From assembly GCA_002118135.1 (NCBI GenBank), contig BDIU01000033.1, positions 1 through 64,000 on the forward strand: DNA of 64,000 nt, read 5' to 3'. Each line of letters starts with the position of its first letter. Positions within the stretch are counted from its first letter, which is position 1. The translations under genes were made by a program, and so were the position numbers. This DNA is from Trebouxia sp. TZW2008 (lineage: Eukaryota > Chlorophyta > Trebouxiophyceae > Trebouxiales > Trebouxiaceae). Positions 24,544-38,000 of this stretch are shown here, in pieces. The notes beneath the pieces are model-generated. The model worked only from the letters and a program-made list of their open reading frames with translations. It searched no databases and was not told the DNA's origin.

Positions 24544-27500
24544 ATGGCCACAAATATCTTCGATTACCCGTACTCGTCTCCGATACCTAGCCCAACTTCG
24601 ATGGCCACAGCTCCGACACAGTTGACGTCTCCAGCCCTGTCGCCGTCGGCTATGCAAAGCCAATTGCCAGCTGCCCCTTCCCCTGCTCCTGCGCCTGCTC
24701 CTAGTGGACACATGAGGACAGCGCAAATTCAAATTGTGGTCATTGGTGGGCAGCACTGCATCTGGTCTGGCTATGTCTCACAGCCTTTGTTCGCTTCCCC
24801 TCCTTACTGGGGACATTCCACCATGGAAGCATGCAATTAGCTGCTCTACATTGCGCATGCTGCTGGAAAAGCCTCATCTCTCAATTCAAGTGTCTGAGAT
24901 GTTACCTGCTATTTGCAGTGCTTATTGCTGGCCTGTTCAATGCATTCTTTTTCATCCTGTCTTTGAGACTATTATGGAGAAGGTGCGTGACTCATTGGAC
25001 AGCTGCTGTTTGATGCTCTGCATGCTCTTGCAGTCCCATCCACAACTGACCTAACAGCATGCATGAGCTGAAGCTAGGTCTTCTGGCGCCGTCACAATGC
25101 TCTGCATGTGATCAGTGCTGTGAAGTGATCAGTGTCAGAGCGGTCAACATTACCTATGTTGACAAGCACCTGATTGCTGCATGTTGTTGGTGCTGCAGGT
25201 ATCAATATGGTCCTGATTCAAGCAATAGTATTAGAACCACCAGTTGCGAGTATTCAGGTACATATCACCCTATGTTTTGCTGTTTTTGGCAGACACTGTG
25301 TGTATGTGGCACCTGTGAACAATACAGAGCAGCGTCCTGCAGCATAACTTTATCTTCACCTGATTTAGAGCAAAAGACCTGAGGTTGTGGCCTCTGTCAA
25401 ACAGTCATGTCTGAGGAATAAAGAAAAGGAAAGTCTAGGCTTTTAGGGTCAAACAGGGGCCCTCTGTCGAAACAGGCAGCCCAAGATCCATGTCTCAGTA
25501 ATGAAGGGCTGCTTGCTTGCAGAACATGAACCAGGATGTCATCTGAGGCGCGTCACACCAATGCTTGTCAGACAACCAGATGATGAGGTAAGCACAAATT
25601 AACCAAAGAAGGGCAATAATTTCTGTTTGTGCAAAAGTAATGAATGTTTTTGGCATTTTCGGCTCAACAGATGAAAATCTTATGCTAAGCTCCTTGAAGT
25701 AAAGGGAGCAGTGAAGATGCATGCCTGCATCTGTACCATGGACACATTTGTGACAGACGGAAGATGTGTGTATTGTGCAGCTGGTGTATGGCTTGAAACA
25801 AGTTCTGAAAGAGGAACCTGCGAATGTGCCGTGAGTCTGCAAATGTTGTGTTTGAATCAGAGGCAACTATTGAACCAATCCAATACAGTTGCACCAGCAG
25901 GCTACATGATGGACGCTTCTTGCCGTAACACTATTGCTCTTGCCAGAAACTACTGACTTGGGGGCAAATTTGCGGCATCAATGCTTTTGACATAGTCGTG
26001 ACATGACAAGACAGTCAAGGCATTCAGTTGAGGCAATCAGCCAAGGCTGTGATCCTCTATATGTGCTAGCAGCACCAGGAAAATCTGGAAAAAGCAGAGC
26101 AGTGGAGTTGTACAATGGACGTAGCGGCAAAACATTGGTTGCAATTCTCCTCGCAATTCCACTGCTCTTGCCAGGAGGTGCTGACATCAAGACAAATTTG
26201 ACGCACTTGTGACGTGACTACTTCTTCTTCAATGCACTTAGCTATTGCTTGCAATGCAGTGTAAGCAATTTTTTAATGCACTGTAAGCAATATCTTTTTA
26301 CAACACTGACCGCTGATTATCTGCTATCACTACGCATTTGCACTGTTATGTCATGGTTATGTAAGCAAGCGTGTCTGTGCGTGTGTGCAAATGCTGTCAG
26401 ACTCCTTGAAAGGACTTATGCCAGGTCTTAACTGTTTTATCACAGGCAGCTGTCTATGCTGTTTGAAACCTACACAAGCTACAGGTATACAGTCATTCTC
26501 TTGTAGGATGTGATAAGTATGCCAGGCTGCAGACCGGCTACGTCAGGGAACACAGGTGTCCAACCCACGGCCTGAGCGCTTTGCCATGCAGAATCTGTTG
26601 GTGGTTTACAGCAAGGGCCGAACCTGTCACGGAACCTTGCACGGAGTTCAAATAGCTGACGGACTCCGTTATTCTTCATCACTGACTATGCAGGCAAAGG
26701 TACTGGTGACAAAAACCGCGAGAAATTTTGCGCATCAACTGATGAGTTGGGTGGTGGACGGCCCTGATATGCTGCGCCACAGCCCTCAGGCGAGGATGAT
26801 GCGACAGCGACAGAGATCATGCAACGTTAGTACACTTCAGGTGTTGTTTTTGAACAACGATTGACAGGGCTAGACTTTGCAGGCAAGACTTGTTGAGGTG
26901 CTCCAGTTCCCGTCGTCACCAAAACCTATAGCACGAAACGCCTTGCACAGGTGAGATCTCTCCACTTACGCTCAGACAGAACACACACAGCTCCTGACTG
27001 CCATCTGGAATCACCATTTGAGCACTCACCACTTGTGCACACACCACTTATGCACTCACCAGCATGCTTACGCAATGTCTGCACAGAATCTGCACATTGC
27101 TCTCATATGTGCTGCAACGGCTTGGGTGGTTGCGGAAGCACTCGGCAACCTGGTGCCAGGTACTTAGGCTGTTCTCTTACATGTGCAGCACAGACAGACA
27201 GCCAAAGCAAGTAGTGAGTCAAATAGTGCATGCTCTTCAGCAAGAGCACTGAGCTACACGGCATAGATTCATCCTGCAAAGCTGCATCACTCTATCGTTA
27301 CGCTATGTCTTGCTTGACTTGTACTCAAGCAAAAGCGAAACGCAGGTCATGGTCCTCATATGCTGCGCCACAGCACTCAGGCAGGGATGATCTTTTACAG
27401 AGATCATGCAACGTCAGTACACTTCAGGTGTTGATTTTGAACAGCAATTGACAGGGCTAGATGTTGCATGCAAGACTTGCAGAGGTGCTCCGGTTGCTGT

Positions 27501-28372
27501 CGTCACCAAAGCCTACAGCACAAAATGCCTTGCAGCAGGTGAGACCTCTCCACTCACACTCACACACAGCTTCCGATTGCCGTTCGTGATCACCACTGAT
27601 GCACTCACCCCTCGTGCACTCAACATGCTTACGCACTGTCTTCCCAGAATCTACAGATTGCTCTCATATGCATGAACTTCAGCAAACGTACTGAGCTACA
27701 CAGCATAGGCTCATCCTGCAAAGCTGCATCACTGGACGTTGCATCCAAGAGTTGCAGAGGTGCTCCAGCTGCTGTCGTCACCAAAACCTACAGCACAAAA
27801 TGCCTTGGAGCAAGTGAGGCTCCTCCACTCACACTCATAAAGCACACACAGCTTCTGATTGCCATTTGGAAGCACCACTGATGCAGTCACCACTCAGCAC
27901 TCACCAACATGCTTACACACTGTCTTTCCAAAATCTGCAGACTGCTCTCATATGCATGAACTTCATCAAACATACTGAGCTACACGGCATAGACTCATCC
28001 TGCAAAGCTGTTTCATTACTTTGCTATGTCTTGCATGACATGTCCTCATGCAAAAGCGGTACGCAGAAGATGCTCCTCATATGCTGTGCCACAGCCCTCA
28101 GGCGGGGATGATCTGCGACAGAGATCATGCAACGTCAGTACACTTCAGGTGTTGTTTTTGAACAGCGATTGACAGGGCTAGACGTTGCATGCAAGACTTG
28201 CAGAGGCCTCTCAACAGTTTCAACCTGGCAATGGTCTCCAGTTGCCGTTGTCACCAAACCTACAGATCTGAAGGGATACCTCCTGGCGGCTAATCAAGCA
28301 AGCCCCGACCTTGTCGGCAGCGTATATGGAAATTGTATGGAGTATAGAGCTGACTCAATGCTATGCTGCTAG
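24544..28372 (+). CDS. unidentified single-pass membrane protein with repeated 3' exons
   Basis: Not recognised. Exon 1 starts at ATG 24544 and codes for a Pro/Ala/Ser-rich head ending in PAPAPAPSGHM. Exon 2 (24891-24982) codes for one strong membrane helix (LLFAVLIAGLFNAFFFILSL) flanked by Arg. Exon 3 (25199-25257) follows in phase. Later open stretches at about 25.7-25.9 kb are Cys-rich (TDGRCVYCAAGVW). A repeated exon then appears at about 27.40-27.53 and 28.12-28.37 kb (DFEQQLTGLDVACKTC, then APVAVVTK), the last copy running to a stop at 28372. Exons between 25.3 and 27.4 kb are not firmly joined. The order of Pro-rich head, helix and Cys-bearing repeats suggests a surface or endomembrane protein, which is inference only. 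Confidence 0.5.
25416..25492 (+). repeat. dispersed short repeat, copy 1
   Basis: A purine-rich lead (AAAGAAAAGGAAAGTCTA), then a GC-rich part containing GCCCTCTGTCGAAACAGGCAG and GCCCAAG. Related copies lie near 31.70, 49.66 and 51.85 kb, all on the plus strand irrespective of host-gene direction. A small inverted core (GCCTCTGTC...GAGGC) is shared by the better copies. Confidence 0.6.
26780..28280 (+). repeat. tandem array of exon plus intron units
   Basis: An exon of about 140 bp beginning near ATCATGCAACG, with its intron, is repeated. Copy 1 (about 26.82-26.95 kb) has TAG after MQR and TGA after GKTC, so it is a pseudo-exon. Copy 2 (about 27.40-27.53 kb) is open with a GTGAGA donor. Copy 3 (about 27.74-27.82 kb) has lost its 5' half by fusion to intron sequence. 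Copy 4 (about 28.12 kb) is open and runs into the final exon. Intron words such as GAGCTACACGGCATAGA and CTCATCCTGCAAAGCTG recur between copies. Confidence 0.8.
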
Positions 28373-29018
28373 CGCTCAGCATACTATTTCTATTGCTTTA
28401 CTACTGTTACTACAGTAGATCTAGTATACAGGGTATGCGTAAGTTGGTACTATGCAGTCAGTCAACAGCTTCATCAACAATTTCAATTTGCAAAATGGTC
28501 TGGCAGTCACTCACACACTACTAAGAAGTCCTTGCTGGACAAGAGCATGCATGTTTCGCAATCAGCAACTGACACTGTGCCTGCGTGCATCTACATGCAC
28601 ATGCCTTGAATGCATATTAATTTTGAAAGGAGCAATTTTTGACTTCATGCTGGTCACCATTGCTGCCATGCACGATTTTAACATGTCATTGACACACAAC
28701 CAACATTACAATTTGTGAAACTTGGCGGGAGCAACATCAGTCATGTGACATGGTCGAACACAGTAGTGTCTTGTCAGTCCAAGCTTGGCAGTCATGCTGA
28801 AAATAGCAGCACAGCGGGCGCCACACTGAAATTGCTGATAAGGAAATTCATTTGTCATGTCATGTACAGCAGAACGTGCTGAGCTGCAAGCAAACGTATA
28901 CAGATCATCAGCGGTGTGCTACACCAAGCTGTGTGTTTGTTGCGCAACAGGGCATGTCTGCAGCACAGCTAAGGTGCTGACTAGCCATCCAACTAAAGTC
29001 ATGACTAATCGTGACTGA
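28373..29018. other. gap between convergent genes
   Basis: Spacer between the stop of the 24.5-kb gene (plus) and the CHLD stop (minus). No gene seen; it should contain both 3' ends. Confidence 0.6.
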
Positions 29019-32000
29019 TCAGTATCCTGCCTTAGCCTGAGCCATTGCACCTGAGGCTGCAGCTGCAATACTGGCATCTGATGCATTTGGCAGGTAATAG
29101 TACTTGCCATTGGCAGATTTGGCGATTTCCTCAGCAAAGCCAGTTGACACAAACTTGTTTTCTGTATCTATGACCAACAGCTGCATGCCTGCTGCCCCTA
29201 GCTTCTTTGCCATGTCCTTTACTTCCTCCTGTAGCTCATCCTGCATTGCATATGAGCATGATCAGCAACACAGTCATGTCTACTGGCATGACCACAAACA
29301 TATCTGATGTACACCTCATTCTAAGCAATCATGCACCTCTTCTGGTAGCTCATCCTGCATTGCTGATCGGCAACACAGTCATGTCTACTGTCATCCATGA
29401 ATGACATTGTAGGGCTGGACACATATTGTACAAGCTATGTATTGATGCAAGCTTGCAGCACAGTCTGCAGCAAGACTGCGTAAGTGTTCTCTGTTTCACC
29501 ACAGTCCTGCAGTGAAGGTAAAATGCAAAGTGTAGAAACCATTGTCATGTAATCACTGATAGCTTCACATGATTGAAGCCAGGATGCTCAATCAAGCTGA
29601 ATCGCACTTAACAACAGCCACCCCAAGACTATTGTCAAGAAGGATCAGACAAAACTATCTGACCCTTCTGATAGTAAGGGTCAAAAAACCTTTCTGTTCT
29701 TTCCCCCTCTTGTTCCCAGAAAAACAGAGTTTTATGTTTTTTATTTTGTCATGTGGTTATCTGGATTTGCCTTGTGTTCTAATTGCAGCCCTGCAGTGCA
29801 GCTGCAAGAGCGCCTCCATGTACAAGGCTTGCTCTGCATTGCTGTGACTGCCTTGGCAGCCCGTCGCTACAGTGTAGCTTTATGCATCTCTGGCAGCTCC
29901 CATTCACGTGTCCAGGGCTAGATCCTGAGAATTAGCCTATTGCTTGCAGCAGTGACAGCACACAAGAATCGTGTACCTTGGACAGCTTGGGAGCGCCTTC
30001 TGCCAGGGCCTCTGGGTCCTCATTGGACTTGGCCAGGCTGACATTGGCTCGCCCATCCGTGAGCAGCACCACCATGACCCGCCCGGTGTCACCTGATGCC
30101 TTGGCATTCAAACCTGTTCGCACTGCCTGCAAGGACAGCACCAGAACAGATGAGTGTGCATCAGCCATGTACGCACTGTCAGGGGTTCACCACTACCAGC
30201 ATGACCTGCCATGTGCCACCTGACGCCTTGGCATTCAGGCCTGTTCGCACTGCCTGCAATTCATCAAAGGAAGTATCAACACAGACAGATAGGCTGATCA
30301 AGGCATGGTGTAGAGGGACACAGGGCAGGGTCGCGTCAAAAGTGAGAGAAAATGTTGCGCGGGCAGACAGGCTGAGTAGGCACAGGACATGGACAAGGGG
30401 AGGACCCTCCTCTGCTGGGCAGGGCAGGTAGACAAGTGACTGACAGACAGACCTGCAGGCTCATCAGGGATAGGCCATGGGCAAGCAGGGAGCCCCCTCC
30501 AGAGGGCAGGATCCCAAGCTGCAGCTCAACAGACAGACAGACCAACAGGCAGACAGGCAGAATTACCAGTTGCATGACAAACAGACAGACAGACAGACAC
30601 AGGCTTACCAGAGACAGGGCATGGGCGAGGGGGGAGCCTCCTCCACAAGGTAGGGTGTCCAGCCGATTCCTAGCCATGGAAATGGACTTAGAGGGTGGTA
30701 GCAGCACATCAGCCTTGTCACCACAAAAGGGTATCAGGGAGACTTGGTCTCTGCTGGTGTACGACTCCCCAAGTAGCCGCATTGCCGCACCCTGAAAGCA
30801 ATCAAATGCTTGAGCAAGGCCAGGCTCGGGGATGAAGGCTTGGCCTATGCTAATGCATCATATATAAAATACTCATACAACATAACAATATTGATAATCA
30901 TGCTTCAAAGCTGCATTGCAGCACCCTCGAGGGGATTTGCAAGGGCACAGCCGATATGCTGGGGGCATGCTGATGTTTCATCATTCCCAATCTGCCAGGT
31001 CAAGCAAACCAACACAGACTCCGTATTTGATGATAGTATTGCAACAAGTTTCCAAGCAAGTAATTACTACTAGGCGTTCTCACTTTACATTTACGATGCT
31101 CTTCCATCAAACACAGTAGTTTTGACCACTGGCAGTTGCAATAACAGCAGCAAGCTGTCATCAGCACAAACAGGCTGGCCAGATGGCAGGATGCTCCACA
31201 TCAAGCAGAAGCCTTGACTGCATGTGATTAACTGAGACATGAGGCACACCTTTGCGGAAGACATTCTGTTGAGCGCCATACTGCCAGAAGCATCAACCAC
31301 AAATATGACAAGCGCCCCCGCTTTGCGCGCTAACCGCTTACTGCGCATGTCTGATTTCTCCACATAAACTTTGCGCTGCCTTTTGTTCTCTGCAATGCTC
31401 CGCGCCCGCCGACTCTTTTGGTAGGGTGCAGCTGTTCTGAGGGTTGCATCTACTGCTAACCGCTTGACTTTGTTGCCTGCAAGCAGACAAGTCACGCCGT
31501 CAGCTTGAGCTTTATGCATCTTTTTGACCTGGACCCAAAGCATCTGGCATCAGCTGTTTTTAGTAGTGCAATGCTGTGATAGCGTGATGGATTTATGAGG
31601 GTGGCAATCTGGTGCCATCCACTGACTTTGTTGCCTGCAAGCATACCGCTCAGAGCATCGCCTTTTGCATCCCCCAAAGTGCTACACAGGGTGAAACGGG
31701 AGCTACAGAAGCAAAGGGGGAAAAGAAGTCTACACCATATGGCGTTACAACGGGCGCTGCTGTCCAAAGAGGCAGATAGTCCAAAGGGCTATATGATGAG
31801 CTACAGAACCTAAAACATGCCCTACTCCCTGCTACATGTCTTGCTGCACTGATGACTTAGCAGCTATAGAGACAATGCAAGTCCAAGTTTGCCCACAATG
31901 CTCACAATGACAAGAGCCGCTGCATGTGGTGAACTTGATCAAATTAGAGGAAGACCATACCTTTTGGCAGCATGGGCTTAATATAGCGCCCTCTGTCCTC

Positions 32001-35000
32001 TGAGAAGATCATGGACTTGGCTCGCCCTGACCTGCCCATGGCTCGCTGTTGCAAGGTGGCAAACTTGAGCACGCTGGGATCTATCACTGTGCCGTCAGAC
32101 TCTATGACAAACTCTTCAGGAAGCTGATCTGGCTGCAGCACATACAAGCGTACATTTGACCTAAGTTCCAGAGGAGCCGATACATGTGAGGCTACGGTGT
32201 ATTTGGCTCTGCCCAACCTGCCCATGGCTCGCTGTTGCAAGGTGGCAAAATTAAGCACACTGGGGTCTGACACTGTGATATGAGACTCTATGACAAACTC
32301 CTCAGGAAGCTGGTCTGGCTGCACCACACAAATGCACACAGTTGGCACAAATTTCAGGAAACTAATTTAATAAGGGAACATCATGCGTCTGGCTCTGCCG
32401 GACCTGCCCATGGCTTGCTGCGGCAAGGTAGCAGGCTTGAGCGAGCAGGGGTCTATAAATATGCCGGCAGGTTATGTAACAAACTTCTCAGGAAGCTGGT
32501 TGGGGTGCATCACACATGCGTGTGAGCCATCATCATTATCGTGTACATGCGTTCTATTACACTTGATTGACTCAGCTAGGTGCATGCAATAGCAACAAAT
32601 TGTCTTTACACAACCTGTGCACAGATGACAGAAATTTCAGAGAGTGAGCCCATATGTGCATGATCAATGCACAGGATGGCAAGAAGTATAACAAGACTAG
32701 GACTGCGGCGCAGCATACAGCCACCTGACAGCAGAACTTCTCTTTGTAAAATTTGAAGCCAGGCAGTGATGTCGCTGGAAGTTCTACTGAATGCAGCAAT
32801 TCTGCTCTGACACAACACCTGTGAACCTGACATGAACAAGCTCGTGTACCTTGCCATCCAGCATTTGACACAAATTGCTGAGAGAACAGGCAGCTAGATC
32901 AAAGCAATTCCCAGGGTACAGCAAGCCCGCTGCAGAAGTGGGAATTCAAGCAGATCTTTTGGAGGTCCTGCTCAAACCCACAACTCTCAGCAGACCTGCT
33001 GTAGACTCCAGCAAAACACAGTGAAAAGCTGACACGTTCAAGAAGCTCATGCGCCTTTCAACCCAACCTTCAGCACAGAGTGCTGAGAAAGCAGGCAGCT
33101 AGATCACTGCAGTTCCCAAAGTACAGCAGGCTTGCTACAGAAGTGGGGATCTGAGCATAATCTCACAGGGAGCTGCTGTAATCCCCACTTCTGTAGCAAG
33201 CCTGCTGCAAACTCCAACGAAATGTAGTCATACATCTGCCTGTGATTCCGTCAGCATACTGCCTTGCAATTTCAGTTGGAAAGGCACCTGGAACAGCACA
33301 GCTTAACGCGTTGAGTCCATCTAGCTGCTGCATATTGACCTGGCAGGGCTCTACGGAAACACAGCAATCTACCTGCCTGTGATTTCGTCATCATACTGAC
33401 TGGCAAAGTCACTTGGGAAAAGGATAAGTGCAAGGAGCAGCACAGCTGTATCACTGTGTTTCGCTGGAGTTTGGCAGGCTTGCTACAGAAGTGAGGATCA
33501 CAGCAGATCCTTGTGAGGTTCTGCTCAAAACATCACTTCTGTAGCAAGCCTGCTGTAATGTCCAGCTAAACATAGTAATACACCTGCTTATGATTCAGTC
33601 AGCATACTGCTTGGCGATGTCAGTTGGAACAGGCGCAAGGAACAGCACAGCTGTATCGCTGTGTTTTGCTAGAACTTACGGCAGGCTTGCTACAGAAGTA
33701 AGGAGCATAGCAGACCCTTGTGAGGTTCTGCTCTGTTCCCCAGTTTTAACCAAACTCAGTGATACACCTGCCTGTGATTCTGTCAGCATGCTCCGGTGCA
33801 ATGTCAGTTGGAAAGGCGCATGGAACAGCACAGCTCAAAGCATTAGATTCATCCGGCTGTTGCATGTTGACTTGGCAGGTTGCTGCAGCAAAACATGGCG
33901 ATGTACGCCTGCAATTCCACCAGCATACTGCCTTGCAATGTCAGTTGGAAAAAGGAAAAGTGCAAGGAACAGCGCAGCTGTATCACTGTGTTTCGCTGGA
34001 CTTTGTAGCAGGCTTGCTACAGAACTGAGGATCACAGCAGATCCTTGTGAGGTTCTGCTCAAATCATCAGTGCTGTAGCAAGCCTGCTGTAATGTCCAGC
34101 AAAACACAGTGATACACCTGCCTATGATCCAGTCAGCATACTGCTTGGCAATGTCACTTGGATTTGGCGCAAGGAGCAGCACAGATGTATTGCTGTGTTT
34201 TGCTAGAACTTGTAGCAGGCTTGCTACAGAACTAAGGAGCACAGCAGATCCTTGTGAGCAGAACCTGTTCCCAGTCTTGTAGCAAGCCTGCTGTACACTT
34301 CAACTAAACACAGTGGTACACCTGTCAGTTGCAATGGCGCATGGAATAGCACAGCTCACTTCTGTGCTGGCTTGCAAAATGTGTCAGCTTGTTTGTGTCC
34401 TGCGTACATTGGGAGCGAGCTACGCCTCAGCTAGTGAGTCAAGTAGAGTCCATCTGAGGCTGTCTGCAGCTGAGATTGTTGTGTCTGGGCTGTGCTGTCT
34501 ACTGTGCTGCAAATGCAGTCATGAGCAATGATGCACGGGCAGCCAGAAACGCAAGATGTGTCAGTTCCTTTCAAGACTGATACTTGAGAGGGAGAGACAA
34601 ACCTCATCATCCTTTTGGTCATCATCCTCATCCTCTTCCTCTTCCTCCTGTTCTTCCTCTTCTTGGTCTTCCTGCTGCTCCTGAGGGGGAGGGGGAGGAG
34701 GTGGGGGTGGAGGGGGCTGCTGCTGATCATCCTGCTGATCCTGATTCTGATCTTTGATCAGCGCTCTTGGCAGGATCACTAGGTTGATAGCTGTTTGCAG
34801 GTCGTCTTTGCTGATATAGTCTCTGCCCTGCAAGGCAGTATAGCAGAGTACAGTCAGCAGTTGCCTGACATAAAAAACTGAGCAGGCAAGCGAGCATGCA
34901 CGGCATGCTGGACTTAAGCCTTCGTGGCCGGGTGTATGCAGCTTTGCCTAGAAAGCATAGCATGTCAAAGCTGAACTACCCTCCACAACAGGGACTGTGT

Positions 35001-38000
35001 GTACCACACGTCCAGGCTTTGCTTGCTGCCGGTCTGCAGCAAAAGTTGATTGCAAGTTCATTGAGGCTGACATTGCAAGCTTCTGTTGACAGACTCAGCT
35101 CTTCATGGGACGCAAAGCCGGCTGCACCTTGCCACAGACAGCTGATTCGCAACAAGCGACAGCCGTTTTGAACAATAGATGCAGGCTATGTGCAGCTGCC
35201 TTGACACAGTCTGTTTATCTTGTCTGGAAGTGCACTGACACGGCAACGGGTGAGTGCATTTCCAGGCAGGATGTGTGTGCAATTGTCATAAACAGCAATG
35301 CAAGGAGCATTGCAACAGGCACCACTCTGTGTCATCTGTATCAAGAATACATGTTGCTTTGATTTGGTATCCACATTGAACATGCAGATAGTGCAGCAAG
35401 GGAAGTGTGTCAGCGTTCACAGTAGGCGTGATGAGGTAGAGACTCACCGCAAGAGCAGCACAAGCCTTTGCAGCCTTAATAGCAAACAGCTCGGCTCGGT
35501 GGCCTTGGCACATGCCATTCCTGGCATTCTGCACCAGGTACTTCACCTGGTCTGGCTTCACACGCACGTCCTTCAGGAACTCTCGCGCAAATATAATCTG
35601 CGCATCAGTCGCACTTGCTTGTTGAACTGTGACTGGATTCTGCTACGATCTTGATGAGCTATTGGCTTTGCACGTGTCGACAGGCCACAATCATGTGATG
35701 ATGTCCCATGACATGAATCGCGGACCATCTACGCCTCATCAAATGAGTTGAGTCGAGTTGAGTAGATCTGAAGCTGTCTGCAATTAAGGATGACTTGCGC
35801 TGTGCACAGCTCTGCAGCTGCTGTGACATATGATGATGCCGTTATGCACGCTTTGCAGTGCGCACACCTGGTGTCTTGCATTGCTGGGACAAGAACCCAC
35901 CAGGTAATCTCAGCAAAACGCCGTACCAGGTGTGCCAACATAGCAGTGCCTGTGCTGAAGGGCAGTGGTAGTAATGCAATGCAGCTTGATAATGAGAGCA
36001 AGTCATGCAAAGCAGGCACCATAACGCAGAACTGAACGCGCATGCAGCCAGAAAGTATGGACATCAAACAAATCCAAGTTGAGTGTACCCAACCCATAGG
36101 GCCAGTCAGGAACTAACCTGTGTTTTGAGACCCTCTGTAGTTTCTGCGGCTTCTGCCAGCATGTCTGCTGCATCATCCTGCAAACAAGCAAGCCGACATG
36201 GCTCAGTTGTTAAATTGACGCATGGCTATTCACAGCCAGGTTGATACAGACATGATGCTGGGAGCTGATGGGAAGGAAGGAGCAGAGACGCGATGCTGGG
36301 AGTTGATAGGAAAGAAGGAGCGCAGCACAGACGCGATGCTGGGAATTGAAAGGAAAGAAGGAGCGCAGCACAGACGTGCAATGCCAAGAAGCGAGCTGCA
36401 TGGTGTTGTGCCAGAGCAGTAATGTGACAGCAACAGACACAGAAGGTAGAGTCACTTTCTGACAATGCCAGCAACAGATGCGTGCTGGAAACTCAACAAT
36501 TCTCCTCCAGCTTGAGCTGTAATCTGACAACATTAGGCGCAGAAGACAATGTCACTTTCTGACAATGCCAGCAACACATGCATGCCAAGAACCCAACAGT
36601 CCTCCCCAACATGAGCTTGGACCTTTGGTGCCTGGCTTCACATTGCTGTTTTGAACCCTACCTGAAATCTAGATGCTGCAGCAACAGCTTCCACCCTCTG
36701 ATCAAAGGTTGGAGGCACGTCAGCCGACAGAGTGATGGCAATGCGGTCCAGCAAGTGTTCTCGCAGGTTTCCCTCCTCAGGGTTATATGTGGCTATCAGC
36801 AGAGGTTTGCACCTGCATGGCAGAAGCACTAGCTTGTTGAAAGCTGTGATGCTGCATATGTGGCTTTCTGACATCATGCTATGCCTTGGACAGATCTGCT
36901 GCCACTTTGATTGAACAGCATGCCGCACCAATGACATTGGACGGTTTTGCAAATCAGAGTTGCCTTCAAAACGTGTAGGACATAGGTTGTTCTGGCGTTC
37001 CTGCAAAGTTTTGTTGCCAGACCTGTTGAAGGCTTGAACCATGCAATTGATTACACGCACAAGTGTCTTGCTGATGCAGCCAGACAATCTCAAGGAATGG
37101 TGGCAAGGAACTCACGGATGTCGTATCGAGATGCCTTCTCTCTCAACGGTGTTTTCTCCATCTGAAAGGATGCTCAGCAGGAGATTCGCTATGCCATCAT
37201 CTAGAAGATTGATCTCGTCTACATACAGAATACCCCTATGGGCTTGCGCCAGTAGGCCCGGCTGAAAGACTGTCTTGCCCTCCTATAGCAGCAAACATGA
37301 AAGTCGTGCAGATGCTGCAGGATCAACATGCGGTTGACCTCGCACTATGTCTCAGTCAATTGTATGTCACACTGATGCCCCATTGCTATACAAATTTTGC
37401 AAGCTGATTGTATTTCTCTGTTGTACTCTGTCAAATGCTGTCCTGTACAAATGCGTACTAAAATGGCACAGGCATGAACAAACATCATGATGCATGGCAG
37501 AGTAATCTTCACTGTGAAGTCTGGTGCAATATTGGCAGCGCTTCATGATTACTGTCGACCGGGGTTCAGTACGCACGATCTTTTGACCGCGGACACTGTC
37601 TGTTTGTTGAGAACCATCTAGCAAGAGAGTCTGCTGACCTTCATGGAGGCCTCAATATCAACAGTACCAACAAGCCGGTCTTCTGTGACTCCCAAGGGTA
37701 TTTGCACAAAGGGCGCTTCAATGACCTTCCTGGGAACTTGACCCCCCTTCCTGTCTATCTGCTCCCTTAGGCCCAGCTGCATCAGCAAGAGCTATTAATG
37801 AGAATGATAATGATAATAAATTATTGTGACGCATTCCAGCAAATGTGCTAGATATGTGCAGCCCAAGTCCTGTCTCGCCTGGCAGGCTTGTTCTGATCGT
37901 CTTTGTAAGCACGTCAGCTGCATCAGCAAGAGCTAGCTATCTTGAACGCCTGCATTTCAGAGCTGAGGTTGCCAACCTTGCATGTTGCCAAGCCTTGCCG

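Noticed and set aside
32880..34360. CRISPR-like array (repeats with spacers).
   Set aside because: Repeats are long, diverged and of alternating spacing, contain inverted arms, and lie in an intron of a nuclear gene; no cas genes and not a prokaryotic sequence.
34603..34827. Polyproline/polyacidic exon as low-complexity noise.
   Set aside because: Retained as coding: this Pro-rich plus Glu/Asp-rich linker is a standard part of CHLD between the AAA+ and I domains and keeps phase with both neighbours.
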